Source of the DNA: Bacteroidota bacterium
GTDB lineage: Bacteria; Bacteroidota; Bacteroidia; Flavobacteriales; Weeksellaceae
DNA: 64,000 nt
NCBI GenBank assembly: GCA_018266955.1
Contig: JAFDZI010000007.1
Coordinates: 1-64,000, forward strand
Direction: 5' to 3'
The position numbers and the translations under genes were made by a program. Of this stretch, positions 17,398-26,125 are shown one piece after another. Position 1 is the stretch's first letter. The number at the start of each line of letters is the position of its first letter. The notes beneath the pieces are model-generated. The model searched no databases. It was not told where the DNA came from and saw nothing but the letters and a program-made list of their open reading frames with translations.

Positions 17398-18396
17398 TTA
17401 TTCTTTTTCCCCTATTGATATTAAACATTTTTCTACTGTGTGAACAATACGCTCTACCTGTATTTCATTTAAACAAGCCCAATCGCCACGGTAGCACTTT
17501 TTATCTCCAAAGACAGAACAAGGCCTGCAGGTAAGATCTTTTATCTGAACGACATGCTCCAAAGACTGACCATAGCCTAAAAATCCGGCGTAAGGATGTG
17601 TCGCTCCCCAAACAGAAACACAACGAGTCCCCACCAAACTTGCCAAATGCATATTGGCAGAATCCATAGAAATCATCAGTTGCAAACCAGCAATATGGCT
17701 TAGCTCTTCCTTTAAACTTAATTTTCCGGCCAGAGATTGGGTATTGGGAATTTCCTTCTCCCACTGATTCAAAATATCAACCTCTAATTTACCTCCTCCG
17801 AAAAAATATACCGTATATTTTTCTGCTAGCTTTTTAGCCAGATCAAAAGATTTTTCCAAAGGCAACATCTTTCCTTGGTGTTGCGCAAAAGGTGCGAATC
17901 CAATACCTGATTTTTCGGATTTTAAACTTCGGTATTGATGGGATAGCTCAACAGAAAACCCCATAGCACGAAAGACATCGGCATATCTTTCCACGGTAAG
18001 TTTCAGTTGCTTTTTTTCTAAATTCCAGACATCGGTCAATTGTTTTTTTTCTTCTTTACCCTTGTTTATTTTAAAAACTTTTAATCCTTTTCTTTTAAAA
18101 AAACGATTGAGCATTTTAGACCGAATTACATCATGCAAATCTGCCACCCAATCCGGTTGGTAACGATGGTGCAATTCCTTACATAATTTTTTCAGTCCCC
18201 AATATCCATTGTACTCATCCACATTTATCCCATGAAACCGACATCTAGGAAGGTCAAAAAATAAATCCTTGAAATTGTTTCTGGAGACAAAAATGATTTC
18301 CACTTCGGTGTTTTGTTCTAGAAATTCCCGAATTACGGGAACCGCCATGGCTACATCGCCGAAAGCAGAAAAACGATAGGCTAGAATTTTGGTCAT
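17398..18396 (-). CDS. Glycosyltransferase family 9 (heptosyltransferase-like)
   Basis: A 332-residue GT-B enzyme of the ADP-heptose:LPS heptosyltransferase family, acting on the inner core of lipopolysaccharide at the cytoplasmic face. It shows the N-terminal LAYRFSAFGDVAMAVPVIREF (the GDxxxxxP loop), then GIGFAPFAQHQGKMLP in the second domain, and the GT9 donor site LQLMISMDSANMHLASLVGT with WGATHPYAGF. It overlaps sufE by 4 bp and is likely translated from the same mRNA, an unusual pairing of LPS and Fe-S genes but common for small flavobacterial operons. Confidence 0.88.
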   Translation of the reverse strand: MTKILAYRFSAFGDVAMAVPVIREFLEQNTEVEIIFVSRNNFKDLFFDLPRCRFHGINVDEYNGYWGLKKLCKELHHRYQPDWVADLHDVIRSKMLNRFFKRKGLKVFKINKGKEEKKQLTDVWNLEKKQLKLTVERYADVFRAMGFSVELSHQYRSLKSEKSGIGFAPFAQHQGKMLPLEKSFDLAKKLAEKYTVYFFGGGKLEVDILNQWEKEIPNTQSLAGKLSLKEELSHIAGLQLMISMDSANMHLASLVGTRCVSVWGATHPYAGFLGYGQSLEHVVQIKDLTCRPCSVFGDKKCYRGDWACLNEIQVERIVHTVEKCLISIGEKE

Positions 18397-18812
18397 GATT
18401 TTAACTGAAAAGCTACGGCATAGAATTTAATTTGCTGGGTCATCGCCATCAAACCATTGGCTCGGGTTGGAGATAGAAACTCCTGAAGCCCAATTTCTTC
18501 TATGAATTTGAAATCTGAATTCAAAATTTCTTGCACGGTGTGTCCACTATAAATAGACACTAAAAGAGCCACGATACCTTTGGGCAAAATCCCATCGGAA
18601 TCGGCATGAAAAAAAAGTTTGCCTTCTTTAAATTCCGGATCCAACCACACTCTGGACTGGCAACCTTTGATGAGATAATCATCTTTTTTTTTCTCTTCGG
18701 GCAAAGCTGGCAAGGACTTTCCCAAGTCGATGATGTACTCATATTTTTGTTCCCAATCGTCTAAAAATTCAAATTCGCTAACAATTTCTTTTTGTTTTTC
18801 TTGTATGGTCAT
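18393..18812 (-). CDS. sufE: SufE family sulfur acceptor
   Basis: Accepts persulfide sulfur from the SufS cysteine desulfurase and passes it to the SufBCD scaffold. The 139-residue length and the motif YLIKGCQSRVWLD with the active Cys51 are diagnostic; the C-terminal SPTRANGLMAM is also conserved in the family. It is separated from the iscA-sufBCD operon (46.4-50.4 kb) by almost 30 kb, and sufS is not in this window. Its promoter (-7 at 18830-18837) is overlapped by an inverted repeat, so it may be separately regulated. Confidence 0.93.
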   Translation of the reverse strand: MTIQEKQKEIVSEFEFLDDWEQKYEYIIDLGKSLPALPEEKKKDDYLIKGCQSRVWLDPEFKEGKLFFHADSDGILPKGIVALLVSIYSGHTVQEILNSDFKFIEEIGLQEFLSPTRANGLMAMTQQIKFYAVAFQLKS

Positions 18813-18829
18813 GGTCTAAAAATAAAAAG

Positions 18830-18891
18830 CAAAGATAAGGCATTCCTAGAGACAATAATATGATTTGCGATAAGATTATTGTGGCGAATGC
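18830..18891 (-). promoter_or_regulatory. sufE promoter with overlapping inverted repeat
   Basis: The -7 element TATCTTTG is at 18830-18837. Directly upstream is a two-part dyad: outer arms GCATTC (18840-18845) and GAATGC (18886-18891), inner arms ACAATAAT (18852-18859) and ATTATTGT (18875-18882). A possible -33 TTG falls inside an inner arm (18853-18855, spacer 15). Because it lies upstream of the -7 element it would act as DNA, for example as an operator. Confidence 0.55.
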
Positions 18892-18920
18892 TTCTATACA
18901 AATCACATGAAATATTTAAA

Positions 18921-18938
18921 ATTGTACAACCGTACAAT
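18921..18938. repeat. 18-bp inverted repeat
   Basis: ATTGTAC-AACC-GTACAAT: perfect 7-bp arms with a 4-nt loop, 14 bp past the stop of the GT4 gene. No T tract follows on the minus strand, so a standard intrinsic terminator is not certain. It could be an operator or a weak terminator. Confidence 0.5.
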
Positions 18939-18952
18939 ATAATGAAGCTCCC

Positions 18953-20068
18953 TTATTGCGTTTTAAAATTTTCATCCACGATTTGTTGATAAAGACCAAG
19001 CAACGGGTTTTCTTCATTTTCCCAACATAAGATTTCAGCGGCTTGCTTTAATTTTTCCGCGTAATGAATCTTCCCATTCTGCAATACGGTTCTGATTTTT
19101 TTTTGCAATTCTTCTTCGCTATGATTTTCTATGATTTCGCCCACTTCAAAATGCTTCACTACTTTAATCATTTCAGGGAAATTGGAACAAACCACCGGCA
19201 CTCCAGATTGGATATAATCCGAGATTTTGTTGGGCAAAGAATAATAATAACTCAAACCATTATTTTCTTCTATACTCAGTCCCACATCTGCTTTAACGGT
19301 TATTTCTCTTAAATCATTAGGAGATAATTGACCTAAGAACTTCACCTTATCTTGAAGTTTTAGATGATTTGTTAATAAAATATACTCTTCTCTTCTTGGT
19401 CCATTACCCGCAATCCAAAGCTCGGCATTTTCTATATTTTTCATTGCCGGAATTACCTTATCCAATCCTCTGGACGGATTAATGGCTCCTTGATACAGAA
19501 TAATTTTCTTTGACCCTGAAGTTGAGACCCATTTGTTTACATCTTGTTTTTGGGGTAAATTTCTTACCACGATGGGGAGAGGAATTTGATACCGTTGGGC
19601 ATACCATTGGGCGTAACTCTCATTGGCCGTCATTCTGTATTTTATTTTTGGAATGGCATAGGCTTCAATTTTCTGCCATATTTTTTGAGTCCATCTCCCT
19701 TGCACCGAAGGCATTTCTGTAAATATTTCGTGGCTATCATATAACAAAGGGATGCCCATTTTTTGAGAAACCAAGAAATTGGGAAGAATGGTATCCAAAT
19801 CATTGGCTACCAAAATGGTATTTGGATTGGCTTTTTCTTTGAGAAGTGAATATAATTTAAGATTAAATTCAGCATAAGCCAGCTTCAGGGTTTTGGACTT
19901 CAACTCAATTCTGGTGAAAGGATATGGTCTTTGCATTTCTGGCATACCACCCCAAGAACAGCCTATAAGTTGCACATGATATCCTCTTTGAAATAAGGAG
20001 TTGCAAATTTTTTCAATTCTTTGATCCGTAAGTAAGTTATTGAATACAGAAACCAATACATTTATCAT
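18953..20068 (-). CDS. Glycosyltransferase family 4
   Basis: A 371-residue GT-B transferase that probably adds a sugar to a cell-surface glycan. The C-terminal domain carries the GT4 signature: ILYQGAINPSRGLDKVIPAM, ELWIAGNGPRRE, and LSIEENNGLSYYYSLPNKISDYIQSG, where the Glu-containing E-x7-E segment binds the nucleotide sugar. The N-terminal MINVLVSVFNNLLTDQRIEKIC is the acceptor-side Rossmann fold. Its start overlaps the stop of the DUF885 gene by one base, so the two are coupled. Donor and acceptor cannot be told from the sequence. Confidence 0.85.
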   Translation of the reverse strand: MINVLVSVFNNLLTDQRIEKICNSLFQRGYHVQLIGCSWGGMPEMQRPYPFTRIELKSKTLKLAYAEFNLKLYSLLKEKANPNTILVANDLDTILPNFLVSQKMGIPLLYDSHEIFTEMPSVQGRWTQKIWQKIEAYAIPKIKYRMTANESYAQWYAQRYQIPLPIVVRNLPQKQDVNKWVSTSGSKKIILYQGAINPSRGLDKVIPAMKNIENAELWIAGNGPRREEYILLTNHLKLQDKVKFLGQLSPNDLREITVKADVGLSIEENNGLSYYYSLPNKISDYIQSGVPVVCSNFPEMIKVVKHFEVGEIIENHSEEELQKKIRTVLQNGKIHYAEKLKQAAEILCWENEENPLLGLYQQIVDENFKTQ

Positions 20069-21852
20069 TATTTTTGTTTTTTAGCCCAAAGTTGCATTTT
20101 TCTGTCCAACACATCCAAAGGCAAACAACCTTGGCTGAGAACCTCATCATGAAAAGAAGCGATATTAAATTTAGGCCCTAATTCTTTGGTATATTTATCT
20201 CTTAGTTCAATTATTTTTAACGAGCCTATTTTATACGCCAATGCTTGTCCTGGGATTGCCATATATCGTTCTATAGCCGCGGTTGCATTCTCTTTTGTAT
20301 CGGCAATATTTTGCAAGTAATACCCGATGGCTACTTCTCTATCCATCATTCCGGTATGTAATCCGGTATCCACCACCAAACGAACGGCACGAAGCATTTG
20401 GTCATTCAAATAACCCATTTTCTGATAAGGATCTTTGTACAGCCCCAGCTCTGCGCCTAAGGTTTCGCAATAGTGCGCCCAACCTTCACCGTAAGCTCCT
20501 ATCCAACCAAAGCGCATAAACTTGGGTAGTTTTGTGTTTTCCTGTTGTAAGGAAACTTGGTAATGATGTCCAGGAATAGCCTCATGTAAGAAAAGAGATT
20601 CCATGCCCGAAGTTACATTAAACTTTTTGGGATCCGGAATGGGAATATAAAAAATTCCGGGTCGTTTACCATCGGGGGTTCCTTGTATATATTCGGCACT
20701 AGCAGTCGTTTCTCTAAATGCTTCGGTGGCTCGAATCTCGAAAGGTGTGGTTGGTATTACATTAAAATAGGTTTTCAGTTTAGGCTTAATTTGATTGTAA
20801 ATCTTTTGGAAAGCTGCTAAAATTTCTTCTTTACTATGATAAGGTTTTGCTTTTGGATCATCCGCCGATTGTTTGATAAAATCTACCAAATACCCATCGT
20901 AGCCCAATTCCTCTTTTACTTTAAGCATTTCTGCACGAATGACCTCCACTTGAATTTTCCCTATTTGGAAAATATCTTCAGGCGTCTTTTGGGTTGTCGT
21001 CCAACTTTTTGCTAAATACTTATAAAGCTTTTCTCCTTCTGGTAATGCATTTATACCATCTGTGGATCTTGCATTTTTTAAATATTCATTTTCCAAAAAT
21101 TTTCCCATTTTTTGATAGGCAGGAATAATACTGTTGTGAACAACCTTTGTGTATTTTTGGGTTAAATTTTGTTGTTCGGATTCAGTAAAATGTGGAGGGA
21201 ATTTTCTTATTGGACCGAAAAAAATATTCTTTTCCAGTTTGGGACTAATAATTTCATCGGCTTTCATCTGCTGTATCATTTTCAGAACCAAAACTTTAGG
21301 CAAAACCATTTTGTTTTGAATGCCACTTTTAAAATTCAATTCGGCTTGCTCCATCCATTGTGGGAATTTTTCCATTCTCTTTGCCCAATCCTCATACTGT
21401 TGTACTGTTTGAAAAGGCTGGCTACCCTGTCCGTTTCCCATCAAAGGAAACTCCAATGGCAAACCATCAAACTGCGTAAAGGGTATTTGTTCTAAATGGA
21501 AATTGGCTCCTTCTAAATAATCTTTAATTTTAAACTGAAGGACATCGTACACCACTTTATCCTCATCGGATAATGAGGAATAATGGATTGCCTGTAAGCG
21601 ATTTTGTATTTCCGTATAGCGTTGTTTTTCTTTGGCTAAAAAATCAGGAGCAATATTGATAGGTAAATCGGAATTGTAGCGGAGATCGCCCTGAGCGGTG
21701 GCTTCCAAAGGATGAAATTTCAAATATTCTTCATAGTACGATGAGGCAATCGCATCTAATTTTTTAGATTTTGCTGGAGTATTCTTTTGGTTTTCAGCAC
21801 AAGAACCCAAAATTAACAAGACTCCTATTCCTATCAAAAATATTTTTTTCAT
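20068..21852 (-). CDS. DUF885 family lipoprotein, predicted metallopeptidase
   Basis: A 594-residue member of the DUF885 family, which resembles M32/M2-type gluzincins. The precursor has a lipoprotein signal with lipobox LGSC (Cys17). The zinc motif is HEAIPGHHYQ (an HExxxGHH variant typical of the family) in SLFLHEAIPGHHYQVSLQQ, followed by GWAHYCETLGAELG providing the Glu. It is probably an envelope peptidase; the natural substrate is unknown. It is the first gene of a two-gene unit with the GT4 gene. Confidence 0.85.
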   Translation of the reverse strand: MKKIFLIGIGVLLILGSCAENQKNTPAKSKKLDAIASSYYEEYLKFHPLEATAQGDLRYNSDLPINIAPDFLAKEKQRYTEIQNRLQAIHYSSLSDEDKVVYDVLQFKIKDYLEGANFHLEQIPFTQFDGLPLEFPLMGNGQGSQPFQTVQQYEDWAKRMEKFPQWMEQAELNFKSGIQNKMVLPKVLVLKMIQQMKADEIISPKLEKNIFFGPIRKFPPHFTESEQQNLTQKYTKVVHNSIIPAYQKMGKFLENEYLKNARSTDGINALPEGEKLYKYLAKSWTTTQKTPEDIFQIGKIQVEVIRAEMLKVKEELGYDGYLVDFIKQSADDPKAKPYHSKEEILAAFQKIYNQIKPKLKTYFNVIPTTPFEIRATEAFRETTASAEYIQGTPDGKRPGIFYIPIPDPKKFNVTSGMESLFLHEAIPGHHYQVSLQQENTKLPKFMRFGWIGAYGEGWAHYCETLGAELGLYKDPYQKMGYLNDQMLRAVRLVVDTGLHTGMMDREVAIGYYLQNIADTKENATAAIERYMAIPGQALAYKIGSLKIIELRDKYTKELGPKFNIASFHDEVLSQGCLPLDVLDRKMQLWAKKQK

Positions 21853-22037
21853 TTGATTATTTTTTAATTCAATTTAAAGCAAATTGTCATTACATTACAC
21901 CCATTGGTGATGGTTTGTAACAGATTATTGAGAAACTACCCATTTTTAATAATACCTTTAAAATGCTAAGATAAAAATAATTTATGGTTATTCTTATACC
22001 ACACAGAAGTCCAGCAATAGAGTTGAAATAGTTTCTG

Positions 22038-22045
22038 TAATTTTG
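22038..22045 (+). promoter_or_regulatory. -7 element of the truncated haemoglobin gene
   Basis: TAATTTTG ends 4 nt before the ATG at 22050, again suggesting a leaderless or nearly leaderless mRNA. Confidence 0.55.
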
Positions 22046-22049
22046 CAAC

Positions 22050-22430
22050 ATGAAACAGTTAGAAAACAGAAAGGATATAGAATTTTTAGTTAATTCATTT
22101 TATAAAAAAGTGGAACAATCGGGTATTGGTTTTTTCTTTAATGATGTAGCCAAAATTGACTGGAGTCATCATTTACCCAAAATGTACGACTTCTGGACTA
22201 CCCTTTTGTTTGGTGAAGTTGCTTATAAAGGAAATCCTATGGCGGCGCATTTCCCCATCAATGAAATGGTAGCCATGGAAAAAAAGCATTTCGAAATTTG
22301 GATTTCCATTTGGACGGAAACCGTAATGGAGCATTTTGAAGGAGAAGTTGCTGAACTGGCAATTTATAAAGCGCATAATATTGCTAATCTCATGGCTCAT
22401 AAAATGGACATTGCTCGAAGGCTTTCCTAA
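22050..22430 (+). CDS. Group III truncated haemoglobin
   Basis: A 126-residue 2-on-2 globin of group III. The proximal haem ligand is His80 in KKHFEIWISIW, and the aromatic-rich distal region is FYKKVEQSG ... FFFNDVAKIDW ... MYDFWTTLLFG. The group III family is small; its members bind O2 and NO and have been linked to nitrosative and peroxide handling. That suits the RIC/DUF2249 locus at 53.7-58.2 kb, although the two are not adjacent. It is monocistronic between divergent and convergent neighbours. Confidence 0.9.
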   Translation: MKQLENRKDIEFLVNSFYKKVEQSGIGFFFNDVAKIDWSHHLPKMYDFWTTLLFGEVAYKGNPMAAHFPINEMVAMEKKHFEIWISIWTETVMEHFEGEVAELAIYKAHNIANLMAHKMDIARRLS

Positions 22431-22448
22431 GGATCAAATTATAAAAAA

Positions 22449-22482
22449 TAAAGCGAGCTTCAATATTCCGAAACTCGCTTTA
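22449..22482. terminator. Bidirectional terminator
   Basis: Arms TAAAGCGAG / CTCGCTTTA with a 16-nt loop, lying between the converging globin and gdhA genes. Confidence 0.75.
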
Positions 22483-22489
22483 CTGTTGC

Positions 22490-23848
22490 TTATACTACAC
22501 CTTGAGCCAACATGGCTTCGGCAACTTTTACAAAACCAGCAATATTAGCTCCTTTCACATAGTTAATATAGCCATCTTCTTCTTTACCGTATTCCATACA
22601 AGCATTGTGAATTCCTACCATGATCTCGTGCAATCTTTGGTCAACTTCTTCTGAACTCCAATTGAGTCGGATAGAATTTTGTGTCATTTCCAATCCCGAA
22701 GTAGCTACACCACCAGCATTGGATGCCTTTCCTGGGCTAAACAATACTTTTTGGGAAATAAAATGATTAATCGCCTCTAGCGTACAAGGCATATTGGCGG
22801 CTTCAGTTAAACAAATACTACCATTGGCAACTAATTTTTGGGCGTCTTCCAAATTCAATTCATTTTGCGTTGCTGAAGGGATGGCGATGTCGCAAGGCAC
22901 TTCCCAAGGTCTTTTTCCTGCATGAAATTCCGCCTCAGGATATTTTTTCACATAATCTTCTGCTTTATTATTTCCAGAATCCCTTAACTCCAAAAGGAAG
23001 TCAATTTTTTCGCCACTGATTCCATCTTTATCATATACATAGCCATCGGGGCCAGAAATAGTAAGCACTTTACCACCCAATGCATTTATTTTTTTGATGA
23101 CTCCCCAAGCGACATTTCCAAATCCTGAAACCGTCACTGTTTTTCCTTCTATTTTTTCGCCTTTGGTTGCCAGCATTTGTTCGCAGAAATAGACCACCCC
23201 ATAGCCGGTAGCTTCTGGACGAATAAGAGAACCACCATAAGCCAATCCTTTTCCTGTAAGTACTCCGGTAAATTCATTTCTAATTTTTTTGTACTGTCCA
23301 AACAAATAACCAATCTCCCTAGCACCTACCCCAATATCTCCGGCAGGCACATCGGTTTCTGGGCCAATATGTTTGCACATTTCCGTCATAAACGCTTGGC
23401 AAAAACGCATGATTTCCATATCGGATTTACCTTGCGGGTCAAAATCAGAACCTCCTTTTCCTCCGCCCATAGGTAGTGTTGTTAAAGAGTTTTTGAATAC
23501 TTGTTCGAATGCTAAAAATTTAAGCACCGAAAGATTTACACTAGGATGAAATCTCAATCCTCCTTTATAGGGACCAATTGCGGAATTCATTTGAATTCTA
23601 AACCCTCTATTGACTCTTATTTCTCCTTGATCATCCACCCATGGAACTCTGAAAATTATGGATCTTTCCGGTTCCGTCATCCTTTCGAGTAGTTTTTTGC
23701 CACTGTATTTTTCATGGCTTGCAATAAATGGGATAACGGTATGGGCAAATTCTTTTACCGCTTGTAAAAATTCTGGCTCATTAGGATTTCTTGCTTCAAT
23801 TCGTGCAATAAAATCTTCGATTTTCTTTTCGATATTCTGTAACATCAT
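22490..23848 (-). CDS. gdhA: NADP-dependent glutamate dehydrogenase
   Basis: Reductively aminates 2-oxoglutarate to glutamate. The 452-residue size and the motifs are those of the hexameric NADP-type enzyme: GPYKGGLRFHPSV, LPMGGGKGGSDFDPQGKS (catalytic Lys) and the dinucleotide fold TVSGFGNVAWGVI. The end (GYINYVKGANIAGFVKVAEAM) is intact. With glnN at 5.7-7.9 kb it makes up the two ammonia-assimilation routes. Promoter -7 element TACATTTG is at 23871-23878. Confidence 0.96.
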   Translation of the reverse strand: MMLQNIEKKIEDFIARIEARNPNEPEFLQAVKEFAHTVIPFIASHEKYSGKKLLERMTEPERSIIFRVPWVDDQGEIRVNRGFRIQMNSAIGPYKGGLRFHPSVNLSVLKFLAFEQVFKNSLTTLPMGGGKGGSDFDPQGKSDMEIMRFCQAFMTEMCKHIGPETDVPAGDIGVGAREIGYLFGQYKKIRNEFTGVLTGKGLAYGGSLIRPEATGYGVVYFCEQMLATKGEKIEGKTVTVSGFGNVAWGVIKKINALGGKVLTISGPDGYVYDKDGISGEKIDFLLELRDSGNNKAEDYVKKYPEAEFHAGKRPWEVPCDIAIPSATQNELNLEDAQKLVANGSICLTEAANMPCTLEAINHFISQKVLFSPGKASNAGGVATSGLEMTQNSIRLNWSSEEVDQRLHEIMVGIHNACMEYGKEEDGYINYVKGANIAGFVKVAEAMLAQGVV

Positions 23849-23870
23849 TCTTTTGTATAAATTTATAGAA

Positions 23871-23878
23871 CAAATGTA
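23871..23878 (-). promoter_or_regulatory. -7 element of gdhA
   Basis: TACATTTG matches TAnnTTTG, 22 nt before the ATG at 23848. Confidence 0.55.
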
Positions 23879-24025
23879 AATTTCTTCTCATTTTCCCACA
23901 AGGAAAATTTGCATTTATCATAAATTAATTTTTAAATACCAAAAGATGAAGTTTTTACCCCATTTCACCTAAAGTCAAAAATAAAACATAAAATAGATGG
24001 CGATTATTGAATTTAATTCAAATCA

Positions 24026-25135
24026 TTAATTTACCAAATGATAGGTTCGAGCTGATGTTGTTTTAATGATGTTTAAAAGTTCCATTTGCAACAAATCTCC
24101 CAAAAGATTAAAGGCTGGCACAGACAAAACATCGCTTAGATCATCCAATGAAATATCCGGATTTTTTTGAATGTGATGATAAATAATTTCTTGCTGCTTA
24201 TTCATGAATTCTATTTTGGGTAACTCTTGAAACAGATTCCCCGTTTGTGGCTGACGATGGATGCCTAATTGTTGCATCAAATCTTTGATTGTAGAGATTA
24301 CAGAGGCTTTATTTTGCATAATAAGATGGTTGCACCCTTGGCTATAGGGATCCGAAATCCTCCCTGGCAAAGCGTACACATCTCGATTGTAATTATTCGC
24401 AAAAGTAGCAGTACTCATTGATCCTCCTCCAAAAGCTGTTTCCACAACAATGGTCGCTTCACAGAGTCCAGCTACAATTCTATTTCTTTGGATAAAATTT
24501 TCTCTTTCTGGCTTCTGAAAAGACATAAACTCCGTAATTAGAGCGCCTCCACTTTCGATAATTCTCTCGGCTAATTTTCGGTTTTTGGAAGGATACATGG
24601 TCTGAAATCCATGTGCTAAAACAGCGATTGTAGGTATTTGGTTTCGTAAGGATTGTTCATGCACAACGGTATCTGCACCTAACGCCAATCCACTAACTGT
24701 TGTCATAGGACTAGGTCTAGTGGCAGCAAGAAAGTCCTCAATAAACTTTTTACCATAGTCAGTTGCCTCTCTTGTTCCTACCATGGCAATGGGTTTTCCT
24801 GGTATTTCGAATTTTCCTTTATGATAAATAATTGCAGGTGCATCTTCGCACTCACCCAGTAATCCTGGAAATTGGCGAAGGTGTCTGATGCTAATATTGA
24901 TGTTGTTTTTCAAACAAAATTTGAGTTCATTTTCAGCCAAATTCAAATGGTTCATTTTACCTATTTCCGAAACCACTTTTTTGCCAATTCCATCTATCTT
25001 CATCAACGAAGTATGTGAGGATTCCCAAACTTTTTGTGCCGTTCCCAAATGGCTCACCAACCTATGAAAAAGGGTATCTCCAACAAAAGAGCAATTTCGT
25101 AATGCAATGGAATAGAGGCAATCTGAATGAAACAT
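24026..25135 (-). CDS. dprA: DNA-processing protein DprA
   Basis: Binds incoming single-stranded DNA and loads RecA during natural transformation. The 369-residue protein has an N-terminal HhH/SAM-like region (LMKIDGIGKKVVSEIGKM), the Rossmann core with VGTREATDYGKKF, TVSGLALGADTVVHEQSL and LITEFMSFQKPERENFIQRNRI, and the C-terminal winged-helix (DISLDDLSDVLSVPAFNLLGDL). Together with the comM homologue at 10.4 kb it hints at competence, but dprA is also kept in non-competent species. A -7 element TACATTTG is at 25152-25159. Confidence 0.94.
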   Translation of the reverse strand: MFHSDCLYSIALRNCSFVGDTLFHRLVSHLGTAQKVWESSHTSLMKIDGIGKKVVSEIGKMNHLNLAENELKFCLKNNINISIRHLRQFPGLLGECEDAPAIIYHKGKFEIPGKPIAMVGTREATDYGKKFIEDFLAATRPSPMTTVSGLALGADTVVHEQSLRNQIPTIAVLAHGFQTMYPSKNRKLAERIIESGGALITEFMSFQKPERENFIQRNRIVAGLCEATIVVETAFGGGSMSTATFANNYNRDVYALPGRISDPYSQGCNHLIMQNKASVISTIKDLMQQLGIHRQPQTGNLFQELPKIEFMNKQQEIIYHHIQKNPDISLDDLSDVLSVPAFNLLGDLLQMELLNIIKTTSARTYHLVN

Positions 25136-25151
25136 CGTTTGTATTTTTATT

Positions 25152-25159
25152 CAAATGTA
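25152..25159 (-). promoter_or_regulatory. -7 element of dprA
   Basis: TACATTTG, 16 nt before the ATG at 25135. Confidence 0.55.
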
Positions 25160-25180
25160 ATAAAAATAACCATAGCTCAT

Positions 25181-25954
25181 TTATTCATTTTTTCTTCTCA
25201 ACTCATCTAGTCTATCCCATATATCTTCTTCCTTTTTGTAAGGTAATTCTTGAAAATCTTCCGGATGATTCTCTTTGTATTCTTGCCAAAGTTTATCGTC
25301 TTTTTCGCTGTAATAATTAGGATATTCCCAAACAAATTTTTTCTTTTTATCACCAATATTTTTATACATAAATGCTAAGACTGTTCCAATAATTGCTCCA
25401 GACAAATGAGCTTGCCAAGATATCTTACTAGGTTCTTGCAGGTTGGAGAAAAATTCTTCTGGAAATACTCCCCACACCAAACCACCATAATATAAAACCA
25501 CTAGGAGCGAAATGGTGAGCAACTTCATGTTCCAACGAAAAACTCCACTAAAAAAAAGAAAAAAAGCCAATACATAAACCAGCCCACTTGCGCCAATCAC
25601 ACAAATATAGCGGTAGTCACCCGTCATAATATCAATTGGAGGCAAAAGCCAAACCAACATTCCAACGGCCAGCCAACCCGAAAGAAAAACCGTATGGGCT
25701 ATTTTCGGATAAAACTGATACAACAAAAACATCAGCACCACCATGGGCAATGAATTTCCGAGAATATGATCTAAACTACCATGAAGTAAAGGGGAAAAAA
25801 TAATTCCTTTCAACCCGTCTGGATTAAGCGGAATGATAGCACCACTACAGTTTTCAAACAAACCTTGAAGTTGCAGAAAGTAAAAAAACCACATGGCCAA
25901 AAGCATGACCAAAGGGTAAATTATCGCTTGTTTGGAAATAGAATTTTTCAACAT
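25181..25954 (-). CDS. Rhomboid intramembrane serine protease
   Basis: A 257-residue polytopic membrane protein that cleaves other membrane proteins within the bilayer. The oxyanion segment HILGNSLP (Asn67), the catalytic serine in GASG (Ser123) and the partner histidine in QAHLSGAIIG (His183) are all present, with about six hydrophobic segments. The C-terminal 70 residues are charged and cytoplasmic (FVWEYPNYYSEKDDKLWQEY). I use the ATG at 25954; a longer frame to 25987 would add 11 residues. Substrate unknown. Confidence 0.9.
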   Translation of the reverse strand: MLKNSISKQAIIYPLVMLLAMWFFYFLQLQGLFENCSGAIIPLNPDGLKGIIFSPLLHGSLDHILGNSLPMVVLMFLLYQFYPKIAHTVFLSGWLAVGMLVWLLPPIDIMTGDYRYICVIGASGLVYVLAFFLFFSGVFRWNMKLLTISLLVVLYYGGLVWGVFPEEFFSNLQEPSKISWQAHLSGAIIGTVLAFMYKNIGDKKKKFVWEYPNYYSEKDDKLWQEYKENHPEDFQELPYKKEEDIWDRLDELRRKNE

Positions 25955-26078
25955 AAGAGCATTGTTACAAAATAAAAGCCACAACAAAATACAGGAAATT
26001 TTGTCTAATTATTATTTTTTTATTCAAATTTCAGGACAAAATGTATTTTAAACCTTCTATTATTTACTTATGATGTCT

Positions 26079-26086
26079 TATTTTTG
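26079..26086 (+). promoter_or_regulatory. -7 element of the DUF3078 pair
   Basis: TATTTTTG, 39 nt before the ATG at 26126. Confidence 0.5.
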
Positions 26087-26125
26087 TGACTTAATAAAAA
26101 ATCAACTTTCACTAGCACGAACTCA

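Noticed and set aside
18921-18938. Standard terminator for the GT4 gene
   Set aside because: Arms are perfect but no T tract follows on the minus strand; kept only as an inverted repeat.
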